Shown piece after piece: positions 1-10,107 of a stretch of DNA of 54,261 nt. The notes under the pieces are model-generated. The model did no database searches, was not told the DNA's origin, and saw nothing but the letters and a program-made list of their open reading frames with translations. The DNA is from Chryseobacterium sp. 39-10. GTDB lineage: Bacteria > Bacteroidota > Bacteroidia > Flavobacteriales > Weeksellaceae. Position 1 is the first letter of the stretch. Every line of letters begins with the position of its first letter. Where the stretch lies: assembly GCA_001898255.1 (NCBI GenBank), contig MKTK01000029.1, positions 72,370-126,630 on the forward strand. The letters are read 5' to 3'. A program made the position numbers and the translations under genes.

Positions 1-7
1 GGCCCAT

Positions 8-39
8 AAAAAAAAACCGCCTCAGTTGTGAGACGGTTT
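8..39 (-). terminator. Rho-independent terminator of the alpha-2-macroglobulin gene
   Basis: A hairpin at 15-38 pairs AACCGCCTCA with TGAGACGGTT (one mismatch, 4-nt loop GTTG). On the minus strand it is followed by a run of about nine T. It lies 18 bp beyond the stop codon of the minus-strand gene, so it should end that transcript. Confidence 0.85.
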
Positions 40-56
40 CATTATAATGAAATTTG

Positions 57-3000
57 CTACTCCGAAATCGTGACTTTCGTTCCCGAAGTGTGGGCATTCA
101 TTTGCGGTGCATAGTAGTTCTGCAGCGTGCTGATGCCATTGCTGAAGGTTCCTGATGCGTTGCAAATGTAGTCGTACTCGAAGACGTATTTGCCTTTTGG
201 CATGTTCTGGATATAGAAATTGGTGGACGCGTCTTTGGTGCTTTGGTAGTAACCAAGATTGTTTTTCCACTGGTAACCGGAGATCACGTTGAGCGGCTCG
301 AAACCGGCTGCGCGCATGTCTTTAAGATGAATAAATTCCATGTTGCGATCGGTGTTCAGTATCATTCGCACGGTGACTTTATCGCCCACTTTGAGTGGAG
401 TTTGAGCGGTAATTTTCTGAAGTTCTTCTCCATTCACGGTTTTCACTTTTTTGTACAGTTCCTTGGTGATGGAAATGTAATTTTCTGACGATTTAATTTT
501 GTCCAAATCTTCGTAGTACTGCCAAAATAAACCACCCTGTATGATTCCGGGGCCAGGTTTGGTAACGGTTACTGTACCCAAATTTTTGTCTATTTTTTCA
601 GGTTTTACGGTTGTTTTTACATAACCGGTTGCTTTAGCATCAAAGTTATCAAGGGTTTTTCCGCCCCAGACAATTGTTGCTTTGTCGCTTTCGGTTCCTG
701 TCCAAGATTTACCCGAATTGAGGAGGGTAAAAATAACTTCCGCCGTACCCCGGGATGTTCCCCAATCGTTGACCTCTTTCTGGGTAACGAGCCAAATTTT
801 CATTTCTTCGAGCAGATTCGTATCGTTGGGCGTTAACTTACTGAATGCTTCTAATGCGCCGGCATGATTCACGGTTTTGGACGAATACCAACCCCAACTG
901 TTCAGGTTCTGCTTCCAGTAAACCCCCTGTGTTTCGCTCTGGGTAGAGGTTTCCTTAAGGTACGTCAGCACTTTTTTCGACAAGGTTGTAAGCTGATAAT
1001 CGTTGAACAACAATGCGGCACGATGCAGTCCGAAGAAGGTAAAATCGGTAATTTTCGCAGTGGGTACTTTCTTGATGATCAGGTTTTTCAAGGTGGCTCC
1101 TTTTCCTTTTAGCGGATATTTGTTTTCCCAATAGTGTCGGGTGTCCAAATAATCGAGTACGTAATTGTTCCAAACCAACTCCTTATCTATTTCCCCATAT
1201 TGATGAACTTGGGAATCCACGTAGGCAATCAGTTTTGAAACCAACGTCTGCTGTGCCGAACTCTGATAATCTGCCACATTTCCTTTGAGCCATTCGTTGA
1301 TTCTTCCAAGATTTTTAAGGATGTAAAGCGAAGTATAATAAGAACTTGGATAACCCTGATACCAAGAAAATCCACCATCCGGATTCTGTAATTTCACGAG
1401 TTCGCTCCAATCGGTATTGATTGAATTCCGCATGGTATTCGCATCAAAAATTCGAGCCAGTTTTTGCATTTGCTCTGTTTCGTTTTGGCTTTGCAATACC
1501 CAAGGTGTTTCTTCCAGCAGCAATTGTTTTAGTTCCTGATTTTTCTCGAGATTGGAGGTGAGCAATCCTTTGCTTTGATACTCGTCAAAAACCGCTTTCA
1601 TTTTCGGATTGGCTTTAAAAATTTCGGAAGCCAATACATCAGCAAACCATTTATTGAAAACCACATCGGCAGAATAGTTATGATCGTTCTTCAAACTTGG
1701 CAATGCAAACATCACTTCCCAAATCGGATTAGTCGTTAGTTCCAGCGTATTGGAAAAATTACTCGCGGTGGCTGATGTATTTTTCGTCAGGTTGTCGAGG
1801 ACAAAAGTTTTGGTCTGGCCTTCTTTCACAAAAACAGGAACCGCCTCGGTTACCAACATTCTGTTCGGTAAAATGGCAACTGCCTTTTGCTCCCCATCCG
1901 AATAGTTTCCTGCTTTGGCAACTATTTTAATAATGATAGAGGATAAACCGTTGGGCACTTTAATTTTCCAACTGGCAACGGTATTTCCGTTTTCTGCCAA
2001 CTCAAAGGAACTGGTTGCATTATTAGTCAACCCTAATTTCTGCGATACATCCTCGTTTGTCAATGCATCCAACACTTGCAATTGCGCTACACCATTCAAT
2101 TTTTGACTTACTAAACTGGAAATTTTTGCCTGTAGCGTGAGTTCGTCGCCTTCTCTCAAAAATCGCGGATAATTCGGCGTTACCGAAAATTCTTTTTGGG
2201 TAACGACTTCCTTCTCCAAAACGGCAGCTCTCGCATCTTTGGTATGCGCCAAAAACATCAGTTTCCATTGGGTTAATGCTTCAGGAGAAGTAAATTCAAA
2301 AGAGACATTTCCCTCTGCATCCGTCAATAAATTAGGATAGAAAAATGCAGTTTCGTTCAGATTTTGACGAACGGGAATTTTATCAACATTTTCTGTTTCG
2401 ATGGGCGGTGCTACCGCAGAATCTGCCACTGCTTCTGCTACCACTTCTTCCGATTTTTGCTTAGCCAAAGAAGGCATTGCAGCATCCACACTCATTGCGC
2501 CCGTACTTTCACTCATGCTCTTCACAGCAAAATTTCGCATCATCTTTGTTGTTCCATAAATAGCGCCATCGAACCACGAAAATTCGGGAAAAATAACTTC
2601 TTTCTGGGTAAGATATTTATACCGTTTGCTGAAGCTTTTCTGCACTAGGTTTTCATTTAAACCATAACTATTCAAAATAAAATATTGCTGATAGAGCTTT
2701 TGCCAAGAATAAGTATTGGCTGCAAATTGATCCAGCGACTGATCATACATATTGGCCAACACTTCAGCATTGATTTTTTCGTTCTGATCACCCAAAACAT
2801 TTACCACCCATTTTTCCTTTTGATTAGGTTGCAGTTTATCACGAAATGTCACCGTTTCTATGCGTAGCGGCTTTTTGTCGGATGCAATTTTAAGATCAAT
2901 ACTTTTAGTTTGCACATCGTTGTAAGCCACCACCTGAAATTGTACATTCACCCTATCGACATTTTCTGCTTTAGGAAACGATACTTCATACTCCAACACT

Positions 3001-5900
3001 CCATTTTTAAAGGATTTTTGTTCAGTTTTCGTCTCGCCATCTCCGGTTTGTACATATATATTAACCACTTCATTCGGAATGGAAGAGTACACATAGACTT
3101 TTGCTTTCTCATTTCGGCTGAATTCAGCTTTTGGCTGCACCACCTTCAGAAATGTTAACTGAGAGCCGACCAGCGACTTTCGGTCGAAAACCTCAAACTG
3201 TTTTTCTGTTTTAATAGTGTCCTTTCCTTCGATATTAAAAATTTCTAATTTGTATTTTCCGGGATTCAGTTTACCCAATTGCACCATTTCATTATTCTCG
3301 GTACGCGTAAAAAGCGTCTGATGAATCTGAGGTTCCGTTTCCTTCTTATCGAAATAATCATGGGGGAATTTTGCGACAAAATCAGCTTTCGATAGCTGCG
3401 GTAAATCCTGAACAGCAGATTTAAAATTATCCCTGTAAATCCTTTCGTCAGGCCTAATTTGGGAAAGCTTCACCTGAAAAGATTTCTTGAGGTTCTGGTC
3501 ATTATAATTCTTGGCTTCCACTTTTACGGCAATATTATCATCAGAAAACGCATCCGCGACATCACTAGCTTTGATGTAGTGCGAAACCGATGCAACCCTC
3601 AAGCTTTTGGAAGCGCTTTGTGTTTCACCATTAATATCTGTAACGTCTGCATTAATTTCGTACTGATCAATTTGAATTCCCTCTAAAGTATCGTCTTTTT
3701 TGAGATCCATTTTAATGGTGAACTCACCTTTTTCATTGGTCTTTACCTCACCCAAAATGGAGTTTTCATTATCTTCACCACGCGGAAACCACCAGAAATA
3801 CCGCCATCGGATATTTTGTTTTTTAATCTCATAATTCACCGTCGCATTGCTTAAAGGAATCCCGGAATAAGTCATTGCTTTTCCCTTTACATCAATGGTT
3901 TCGCCGTATTTGTATTCTTGCTTGAGATCTTCCATTGTGACTTCAAACTTCGGTCTTTTGTACTCTTCAACACTAAATGCTTTATAGGCGTCCACCTCTT
4001 TTCCATGAACCTGCAGCGAAAACTGGCCGTTCAACTTCCCGGATGGAATTGTAAAACTTCCATTATAAGAACCAAATTCGTTGGTCTTGAAAGTCTGGCT
4101 CGAGATTTCCTCACCATTAGCATCGTGAAGGGTAATCTTCTGAGAAACTCCTGCTGCAACACTTTCTTTCTTGTTCAAAAGTTGGGTATTGATCACTTTA
4201 AAATAAACCGTTTGTCCGGGTCTATAAATGGCGCGATCTAAAAAAACCTGCGCCAGATTTTGGGTGTCATTTCGGCTATCAGCTACACTGTATCGGTTTC
4301 CGTACACTTGCATCAGCGAGAAATCGTTGGTAGCAGGTTGATGCACCAAATAATACCGGTAATAATCATTGTCTTTGCTTGGCGGAAACTTGAAAACAGC
4401 CGCTGCATCCGTCGTTACCGGATAAGTGTTGATGCTATTTCCACGCGAATACTCATAAATTTTGATGGACTCGTTCGGAAGAGATTTTCCGTTCTGGCGG
4501 CTTACCAGTTTCAGTTGGTTGTCTGCTGTTTTGATGTCATTTTTCTGGTTATAAATCACCATCGAATTGCCCACTAAAAAATACAAGCGATTTTGGATAT
4601 TGTCATCCACCACATATTCCGCCAGATAAATTCCGGATGGAAGTGGCTTCATTTCCAATGAGGTTTTGTGATTCTTATAATCTTTAAGATTTTGAATATC
4701 AAAAGACTCTTTTCGAACCAGTGTTTTCTTTACTGCATTAAATTTTGATTGATCATAAGTGTTGGAAACATATTTCAGGAAATTCTGAAAATCGTCCTTC
4801 ACTTCGTAGATATTCAGGGAAAAACGGTTCACATTTTTTGCATCTGCGACGAGATGAATCGGTAAATTAGCTTGGGTGTGGGTTTCGAAATAAATTGTAA
4901 GTGTCGGATTGACGATCTGCGTTTCGCGCTGCAAAATATTGTTGATAAATTTTGATGAAGGATATTGTTTTTTCACCTTATTTACCCAATTTAATGCGTC
5001 GTTGTACTTTTTATCTGAGACCAACAGGTCGATAATTGCTGCCGCTATTTTAACTTTATAGTCGCCTTCTGTACCAGAATTATACAGATTCTGCAGCTTC
5101 GAAAGTTTGTCTTTGCAATTGGTAAATGAGCACTGATGATCAATTTTTTTGTGCTGAAAATACAATTGACTGCTTCCTGAGTTTTTGGCAATCAGTTCAT
5201 CATCAATGGCAACAACTTTTGACTGGTTAACCTTAAGTTCGTTGGGGGTAAAAAAATCGGCATTCTTCAAGAATTCAATTTCCTTGGTAGCATTCCAGTC
5301 GAACAAAGTGGGGAAATAATCCCAGTCATCACTGTTTTCGAATACCTTTCGATACTTACCCATGTCTATTTTCTGCAGCTCGTTTTTTTTTCGTTCCAAC
5401 GCTGCAAAATGTTTCGACAAATAATTTTTGAACTCAGATTTGCTCCAAGTTTCAAGCTGAGCAACGGCACCGTCCGATTCGGAAAGTGTTTCTGCAAAAT
5501 TTGTTCTTTGACGAATCTTCCAGCTGTTCTGCTGATAATAATCGTCCACAAACTCCGCCGTCAAAACATCAAAAAGCAATTTTTCATCGCCTTTTATGGA
5601 TTGTCTTAAGGTATTTACTTTTTTAAAAAACTGGCTGGCTTCATCATTTTGTTCGTCATCGTGTGTTGTATTCAAAATACTGAACTCAGCTTTCAGCGAG
5701 CGTATCAATTGGGTCGAGTTGCTTTCTTTCATAGCGGTTTTCTGAATTTCTAAAATGACAGGAAGATTAGATTTGAATAAACCCTGCTTGGTATTATTTT
5801 CCAATTTTTTCCACTGGTCTTCGTAATACTTTTGACCAAACACCGATTTAAAAGAAATAAGGAGCAGGAAAAATGTAAAAAGTAGCGTTCGATTTGTCAT
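57..5900 (-). CDS. Alpha-2-macroglobulin family protein, thioester-less
   Basis: This 1947-residue exported protein has a cleavable signal peptide (residues 1-22, ending SVFGQ) and no lipobox cysteine, so it is probably periplasmic or surface-exposed. The middle carries the chain of beta-sandwich MG domains typical of bacterial alpha-2-macroglobulins (for example the YRPGQTVYFK segment, then the EEYKRPKFEV segment). The C-terminal third holds the A2M core (FFYPNLLTDAEGNVSFEFTS), the alpha-helical toroid (NPDGGFSWYQGYPSSYYTS) and a final receptor-like domain. Family members trap proteases through a Cys-Gly-x-x-Gln thioester. Near residue 1400, where that motif should follow LPSL, I read KNDHNYSADVVFNKWFA, with neither Cys nor Gln. 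It is therefore probably a non-thioester member that works by conformational trapping, or it has another role. It is monocistronic, with its own terminator, and no pbpC neighbour. Confidence 0.88.
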   Translation of the reverse strand: MTNRTLLFTFFLLLISFKSVFGQKYYEDQWKKLENNTKQGLFKSNLPVILEIQKTAMKESNSTQLIRSLKAEFSILNTTHDDEQNDEASQFFKKVNTLRQSIKGDEKLLFDVLTAEFVDDYYQQNSWKIRQRTNFAETLSESDGAVAQLETWSKSEFKNYLSKHFAALERKKNELQKIDMGKYRKVFENSDDWDYFPTLFDWNATKEIEFLKNADFFTPNELKVNQSKVVAIDDELIAKNSGSSQLYFQHKKIDHQCSFTNCKDKLSKLQNLYNSGTEGDYKVKIAAAIIDLLVSDKKYNDALNWVNKVKKQYPSSKFINNILQRETQIVNPTLTIYFETHTQANLPIHLVADAKNVNRFSLNIYEVKDDFQNFLKYVSNTYDQSKFNAVKKTLVRKESFDIQNLKDYKNHKTSLEMKPLPSGIYLAEYVVDDNIQNRLYFLVGNSMVIYNQKNDIKTADNQLKLVSRQNGKSLPNESIKIYEYSRGNSINTYPVTTDAAAVFKFPPSKDNDYYRYYLVHQPATNDFSLMQVYGNRYSVADSRNDTQNLAQVFLDRAIYRPGQTVYFKVINTQLLNKKESVAAGVSQKITLHDANGEEISSQTFKTNEFGSYNGSFTIPSGKLNGQFSLQVHGKEVDAYKAFSVEEYKRPKFEVTMEDLKQEYKYGETIDVKGKAMTYSGIPLSNATVNYEIKKQNIRWRYFWWFPRGEDNENSILGEVKTNEKGEFTIKMDLKKDDTLEGIQIDQYEINADVTDINGETQSASKSLRVASVSHYIKASDVADAFSDDNIAVKVEAKNYNDQNLKKSFQVKLSQIRPDERIYRDNFKSAVQDLPQLSKADFVAKFPHDYFDKKETEPQIHQTLFTRTENNEMVQLGKLNPGKYKLEIFNIEGKDTIKTEKQFEVFDRKSLVGSQLTFLKVVQPKAEFSRNEKAKVYVYSSIPNEVVNIYVQTGDGETKTEQKSFKNGVLEYEVSFPKAENVDRVNVQFQVVAYNDVQTKSIDLKIASDKKPLRIETVTFRDKLQPNQKEKWVVNVLGDQNEKINAEVLANMYDQSLDQFAANTYSWQKLYQQYFILNSYGLNENLVQKSFSKRYKYLTQKEVIFPEFSWFDGAIYGTTKMMRNFAVKSMSESTGAMSVDAAMPSLAKQKSEEVVAEAVADSAVAPPIETENVDKIPVRQNLNETAFFYPNLLTDAEGNVSFEFTSPEALTQWKLMFLAHTKDARAAVLEKEVVTQKEFSVTPNYPRFLREGDELTLQAKISSLVSQKLNGVAQLQVLDALTNEDVSQKLGLTNNATSSFELAENGNTVASWKIKVPNGLSSIIIKIVAKAGNYSDGEQKAVAILPNRMLVTEAVPVFVKEGQTKTFVLDNLTKNTSATASNFSNTLELTTNPIWEVMFALPSLKNDHNYSADVVFNKWFADVLASEIFKANPKMKAVFDEYQSKGLLTSNLEKNQELKQLLLEETPWVLQSQNETEQMQKLARIFDANTMRNSINTDWSELVKLQNPDGGFSWYQGYPSSYYTSLYILKNLGRINEWLKGNVADYQSSAQQTLVSKLIAYVDSQVHQYGEIDKELVWNNYVLDYLDTRHYWENKYPLKGKGATLKNLIIKKVPTAKITDFTFFGLHRAALLFNDYQLTTLSKKVLTYLKETSTQSETQGVYWKQNLNSWGWYSSKTVNHAGALEAFSKLTPNDTNLLEEMKIWLVTQKEVNDWGTSRGTAEVIFTLLNSGKSWTGTESDKATIVWGGKTLDNFDAKATGYVKTTVKPEKIDKNLGTVTVTKPGPGIIQGGLFWQYYEDLDKIKSSENYISITKELYKKVKTVNGEELQKITAQTPLKVGDKVTVRMILNTDRNMEFIHLKDMRAAGFEPLNVISGYQWKNNLGYYQSTKDASTNFYIQNMPKGKYVFEYDYICNASGTFSNGISTLQNYYAPQMNAHTSGTKVTISE

Positions 5901-5999
5901 AAGATAATAGGTAAGAAATTGTCAATTTTTTATAAAATACGTCAATAAATGCTCAGCGTATGGATTTAAAAAGGAAGAATTGGTTAAATTTGTTGCCAT

Positions 6000-6761
6000 A
6001 TGCAGTGTTTAAAGTTACTAAAAAAATATGTGGTCGATTGGCAAATTTATGTTGCTTTAATGGGTACTGCATTGGCTGCGTTTTTTATGATGGAGCAAAA
6101 CGTGTTCCGTTTTCCTACACTGCTACTGGTATTTCTCACTTATTTTAGTGGCTATCTTTATACCAAGTACCAGCATCACCGGCATTTTTATAAAATTCTG
6201 ATCGTGAACGCGGCCTGCGGCATATTCGCAATGGTTTTAATCTTCCTTAACCACAATGAAATCCGCATCTTCAAATGGCTGGTTATTGTCGTCTTGGGGT
6301 TGCTGTACAACAGTTTTTTTCTGGAAAAATTTATTCGCAAGATTCCTTTGCTAAAGGTATTTTATGTGGGCTTTACGTGGGCGCTTATCAATGCCTGGCT
6401 TATAGTACCACAATTTCATTTGAGTATTTTTTTCATAACGATCCTTTTTGTAACCGCGCTCATTTTACCCTTCGACATTCGTGATGTGAATGAAGACCAC
6501 ATCGTTACATTTCCTCGGCTAATTGGTGTGCAGCATACGAAATACCTCGCATATGTTTTGCTTTTTGCAAGCTTGATGATTGCGGTAAGCTACTTGAGGT
6601 TTCCTTATTCCATTTGCTACTTCATCACTTGTGGCACCACTTTTGTGCTTATCTATTTTTCGGAAAATTCAAATCCTGATTTTTATTTTTCTTTTTGGGT
6701 GGAGAGTATGAGCGGTTTACCGATGATTTTATATGGAATTGTATGTCTTGCTTCATCCTGA
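6000..6761 (+). CDS. UbiA-like polytopic membrane protein
   Basis: A 253-residue, strongly hydrophobic protein with roughly seven to eight membrane segments. The segment LPFDIRDVNEDH (about residues 155-166) resembles the second Asp-rich motif of UbiA-type prenyltransferases, where it binds Mg-diphosphate. The first Asp-rich motif (NDxxD-like) expected after the second membrane helix is not visible; the corresponding stretch reads YTKYQHHRH. It may be a divergent or non-catalytic UbiA relative. The ATG at 6000 was chosen because it gives a short basic N terminus before the first helix. The stop lies 19 bp before the next gene on the same strand, suggesting co-transcription. Confidence 0.6.
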   Translation: MQCLKLLKKYVVDWQIYVALMGTALAAFFMMEQNVFRFPTLLLVFLTYFSGYLYTKYQHHRHFYKILIVNAACGIFAMVLIFLNHNEIRIFKWLVIVVLGLLYNSFFLEKFIRKIPLLKVFYVGFTWALINAWLIVPQFHLSIFFITILFVTALILPFDIRDVNEDHIVTFPRLIGVQHTKYLAYVLLFASLMIAVSYLRFPYSICYFITCGTTFVLIYFSENSNPDFYFSFWVESMSGLPMILYGIVCLASS

Positions 6762-6780
6762 TCAACTTTAAAAAAGTATA

Positions 6781-8583
6781 TTGTTGAAACATCGTTTATT
6801 GATCTTTTTCCTGTTATACTCTGGTTTTCAAGCTCTTTTTTTGGGGCAGGAAAAGAAGGATTCGTTGTACACAAAAATTGAAGAATTCTCGGACAAAAGA
6901 AAATATACAAAATTTCTGCACCGTTTCGTCTTCCGGCGCGAGGCAGATTCGGTTTCGGTTCCTTCCAGTAAGAACGTGAATAAAGAAATTAATTATGAAG
7001 GGAAAACCATCCGAAGTATTGCTATAGAGACCATTGATCCTTTTGGCTACACCAAAACTCAACGTAGAGAAGACTCCAAGTGGTATGATCGGCTTGCGGA
7101 GAAGGTGCATATTGAAACCACACACTCTACGGTAAAAAATTACCTGATGTTTAAGGAAGGTGAACCCTTTAATTCGCAAAAAATTTATGAATCGGAACGT
7201 TTGCTGCGAACCATGGCTTTTGTAAACCGTGTGGATATTCGTGCCGACGAAAATACATCCACCCGAGATTCTGTCGATGTTAAGGTAAAACTTCTCGATT
7301 CTTGGAGTTTACAACCTCGGCTAAACTTTTCTGGAAGCGAACTAGGTATAGGTGCCGCCGAAGAAAATTTTATGGGTTGGGGTCATGAACTGGAAGTTAT
7401 TTATACCAAAAATTTTAGCACGCAGCAAAATCACCTTTACGGAAGATATACCGCCAATAACCTTAAAGGAACGTACATTAATGCAACCTTAGTGGGTGAG
7501 AGGGATTTCTTTAATAATGAAAATATTACGCTCTCTGCCACGCGAGGTTTCTTCTCACCACTCACCCGATGGGCAGGTGGTTTTACCTTCGATTTTTTCA
7601 AGCGCCATGTTGCCTTACCAACAACAGAAGCTGCTACTTTTCCGAGCATGCAAATTAAAGTGTTTCGCCAGGATTTATGGGCCGGCTATCAGTTTCCTGT
7701 ACTCACAGGTGCAGACGGATTAATCTCAAGAAATATCGCTATTCTCGGGAGATTCCAGAACTATCAGTTTAAAGACAATCCAGAGACGGATGAGAACGGT
7801 TTTTTCAGAACCTCTAATTCGATATTGGTTTCCGCCCTTTTCACCGACCGAAAATACGAGGTAAAAAGAAACGTTTTCAGGTACGAACTTCCAGAGGATA
7901 TTCCCTACGGCAAATCGTTTGGTGTTACGGCAGGTTCTCTTATTGAAAGTAATATCGCAGTACCTTATGCAGGAATGTCTGCATCGTTTGGCGAGTTTTT
8001 TAAGTTGGGATATTACAGTATGAAAGCAGAATATGGAAGATTTTTCAATGCCGACCAACACAATCGTAACGAATTCAAAATTGAAGGCAGTTACTTCACT
8101 CCTCTTCAACACTGGGGTTTTGCCAGAGTTCGCCATTTCTTTTCTCCAACGTACGTGCTGGGAAACAGCTATTACAATTATTCCTATCAAAACAGGATCA
8201 ACCTTTCTGCGGCCAATGAATTCCCGATTTTCAGTGGCGATTATATCGGCACCCAGAAACTAATTCTTCGCTATCAAATGCAGTTTTTTCTTAATAAGCA
8301 TTGGAAGAATTTCCGCTTCAATCCTTACCTGACGACAAATATTGGCTGGCTTTCGCAAAACGAAAAGTCACTTTTCAGCTCGCCGTTGCAAAGCAAAATT
8401 GGAGTGGGATTACTTATATATAATCCATTTTTGGTATTCAACCGAATCCAGATCTCTTTCATGTATTACCCAAAAACACCTTTCGATAATAAACCCGGCT
8501 ATGCCTTTGATCAATATCGAAACGACATGTTCCCCATCCAACAGTTTGATACCGATATTCCGCATTTTGTCAATTTCCCTTAA
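6781..8583 (+). CDS. Outer-membrane POTRA/beta-barrel protein
   Basis: A 600-residue exported protein with a signal peptide (MLKHRLLIFFLLYSGFQALFLGQ). A POTRA-like segment follows at about residues 75-165 (KTIRSIAIETIDPFG, then HSTVKNYLMFKEGEPFN and VDVKVKLLDSWSLQP), typical of Omp85/OMA87-type proteins. The rest is rich in alternating aromatic strands and looks like an outer-membrane beta-barrel ending in a short strand. The start is TTG: two TTG codons lie in tandem (6781 and 6784) and no ATG occurs in frame until well inside the mature protein. It sits 19 bp after the UbiA-like gene and is probably in its operon. A role in outer-membrane insertion or secretion is inferred from the fold only. 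Confidence 0.7.
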   Translation: MLKHRLLIFFLLYSGFQALFLGQEKKDSLYTKIEEFSDKRKYTKFLHRFVFRREADSVSVPSSKNVNKEINYEGKTIRSIAIETIDPFGYTKTQRREDSKWYDRLAEKVHIETTHSTVKNYLMFKEGEPFNSQKIYESERLLRTMAFVNRVDIRADENTSTRDSVDVKVKLLDSWSLQPRLNFSGSELGIGAAEENFMGWGHELEVIYTKNFSTQQNHLYGRYTANNLKGTYINATLVGERDFFNNENITLSATRGFFSPLTRWAGGFTFDFFKRHVALPTTEAATFPSMQIKVFRQDLWAGYQFPVLTGADGLISRNIAILGRFQNYQFKDNPETDENGFFRTSNSILVSALFTDRKYEVKRNVFRYELPEDIPYGKSFGVTAGSLIESNIAVPYAGMSASFGEFFKLGYYSMKAEYGRFFNADQHNRNEFKIEGSYFTPLQHWGFARVRHFFSPTYVLGNSYYNYSYQNRINLSAANEFPIFSGDYIGTQKLILRYQMQFFLNKHWKNFRFNPYLTTNIGWLSQNEKSLFSSPLQSKIGVGLLIYNPFLVFNRIQISFMYYPKTPFDNKPGYAFDQYRNDMFPIQQFDTDIPHFVNFP

Positions 8584-8726
8584 TGAATGGGCGCAAAATT
8601 CTCCCCAGAAATATCTACCTTTACTGCCATTTAGATAAGTAAAGCGTTTTACTACTTTGGAAAAAAACAAAATACTTTGGCGTTTTTTTTACCCTTTTAT
8701 CAAATCTTTAAGCAGAAATTTCGTTC

Positions 8727-9806
8727 ATGATTGTCCAAAAACTATCGCTCACTCAATTCAAAAATCATATCGATCGGCAGTTTGAGTTTTCACCACAAAT
8801 CAATTGTTTTGTGGGCAACAACGGCGTAGGAAAAACCAATGTGCTGGACGCGTTGCATTACCTTTCTATGGGCAAATCGTTCTTGGGAAACACCGACATG
8901 AACAATATTGCAACAGGTGAAAATTTCTTCGGTATCGAGAGCCAAATTGATGATGGCGAAAAAGAAAATACCATTAAAATCCTGCTTCAAAAAGAAGGCA
9001 AGAAAATCATTCGCAAGAACGATAAACCTTATGACCGCATTGCTGATCACATAGGTTTTTTACCCAGTGTCATGATATCGCCTTACGACTCCAACCTCAT
9101 TACGGATTCCGGAGAAAGCCGCAGAAGATTTCTGGATTCAATGATTTCTCAAACCGATTCCGAGTATCTGTTCAATCTTATTCAGTACCAAAAAACCATT
9201 CAACAGCGAAATGCCTTGCTAAAATCTTTTGCGAAAAACCGTTATTTTGATGCTGAAAATCTGGAAATTTACAATGCACCGCTTGGTCAACTTGGTACAT
9301 TTATTTTCCAGAAGCGAGAGGCATTCATCGCTTCCGTTTCAGATTTAATTCAAAGCTATTATCAGATTATTTCCAATGGTCAGGAAACGGTTTCGGTGCT
9401 TTATCAATCAGATCTTTCCACCCAAAGTTTCGACGAAATTTTATTGCAGAATAAAGAGAAAGACCGGGTATTGACTTACACTTCGCGTGGCATCCATAAG
9501 GATGATCTTCTATTTGAAATGAACGGATCATCCATGAAAAAAACAGCAAGCCAAGGACAGCAAAAATCTTTTCTTATCGCGCTGAAACTTTCTCAGATTA
9601 AAAGAATTATAGAAATTACGGGTAAAACACCAATTGTATTGCTGGATGATATTTTCGACAAACTGGATGATCTCCGCGTTGCACAGTTGATCGAACTGGT
9701 GAACCATGAAAAATTTGGTCAAATTTTCATTACCGACACCCATAAGGAACGAACAGAAAATGTGGTAAAAAAGATTAACGAAGAATCGAAAATTTTTGAA
9801 ATTTAA
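8727..9806 (+). CDS. recF: DNA replication and repair protein RecF
   Basis: A 359-residue SMC-like ATPase that with RecO and RecR loads RecA at single-strand gaps. Walker A is GNNGVGKT at residues 30-37. Near the C terminus come the family segment TSRGIHKDDLLFEMNG, the ABC-type signature region SQGQQKSFLIALKLSQ and Walker B IVLLDDIFDKLDD. Length matches the family (about 360). It is followed immediately by a DUF721 gene, a pairing often seen in Bacteroidota. It is not next to dnaA/dnaN here. Confidence 0.95.
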   Translation: MIVQKLSLTQFKNHIDRQFEFSPQINCFVGNNGVGKTNVLDALHYLSMGKSFLGNTDMNNIATGENFFGIESQIDDGEKENTIKILLQKEGKKIIRKNDKPYDRIADHIGFLPSVMISPYDSNLITDSGESRRRFLDSMISQTDSEYLFNLIQYQKTIQQRNALLKSFAKNRYFDAENLEIYNAPLGQLGTFIFQKREAFIASVSDLIQSYYQIISNGQETVSVLYQSDLSTQSFDEILLQNKEKDRVLTYTSRGIHKDDLLFEMNGSSMKKTASQGQQKSFLIALKLSQIKRIIEITGKTPIVLLDDIFDKLDDLRVAQLIELVNHEKFGQIFITDTHKERTENVVKKINEESKIFEI

Positions 9807-9813
9807 ATTGATT

Positions 9814-10107
9814 ATGAAAAGGAAAAAGCGGGAATTTCAATCGTCCGAACTCGTCAAAACATTTGCTAAGATTCACGGTTTTGAAGAAAAATTACTGGCT
9901 TTAGAAGTGAAGAATTTTTTGTCGGAATATCTTGACCATGCGCTTTTTCAGGAAATCGGAAATGTTGATCTCAACCGTACTGTACTTTCGGTAGTGGTAA
10001 AATCACCGCTATTGAAGAATGATTTCCGGCTGCGAAAATCCTTTTTTCTGCAAAAATTTCGAGATCAGTTTGGAGCAGAAAAATTTAGTGATCTTCAGAT
10101 TCTGTAG
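9814..10107 (+). CDS. DUF721 (DciA-like) family protein
   Basis: A 97-residue basic protein beginning MKRKKREFQSSELVKTF. It belongs by sequence to the small DUF721 family, some members of which are DciA helicase-loading proteins; a role beside recF in DNA replication or repair is inferred. An upstream TTG at 9796, overlapping the recF stop, is possible, but the ATG at 9814 starts the conserved basic N terminus. Its 3' end overlaps the convergent Gcr-family gene by 23 bp, so no terminator fits between the two. Confidence 0.8.
   Translation: MKRKKREFQSSELVKTFAKIHGFEEKLLALEVKNFLSEYLDHALFQEIGNVDLNRTVLSVVVKSPLLKNDFRLRKSFFLQKFRDQFGAEKFSDLQIL

Noticed and set aside
5901..5999. TTGACA plus TATTAT on the minus strand upstream of the alpha-2-macroglobulin gene
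   Set aside because: The two hexamers are only about 10 bp apart, and the organism uses TTTG/TAnnTTTG promoters, so this is not a sigma-70-type promoter.
7726..8190. 154-codon minus-strand ORF opposite the outer-membrane barrel gene
   Set aside because: Antisense shadow of a coherent barrel protein; no family match.
8636..8700. Hairpin AGTAAA/TTTACT and the nearby repeats of ACTTTGG before recF
   Set aside because: A 6-bp stem without T-run; the boxes miss TAnnTTTG by one base. Neither terminator nor promoter can be supported.
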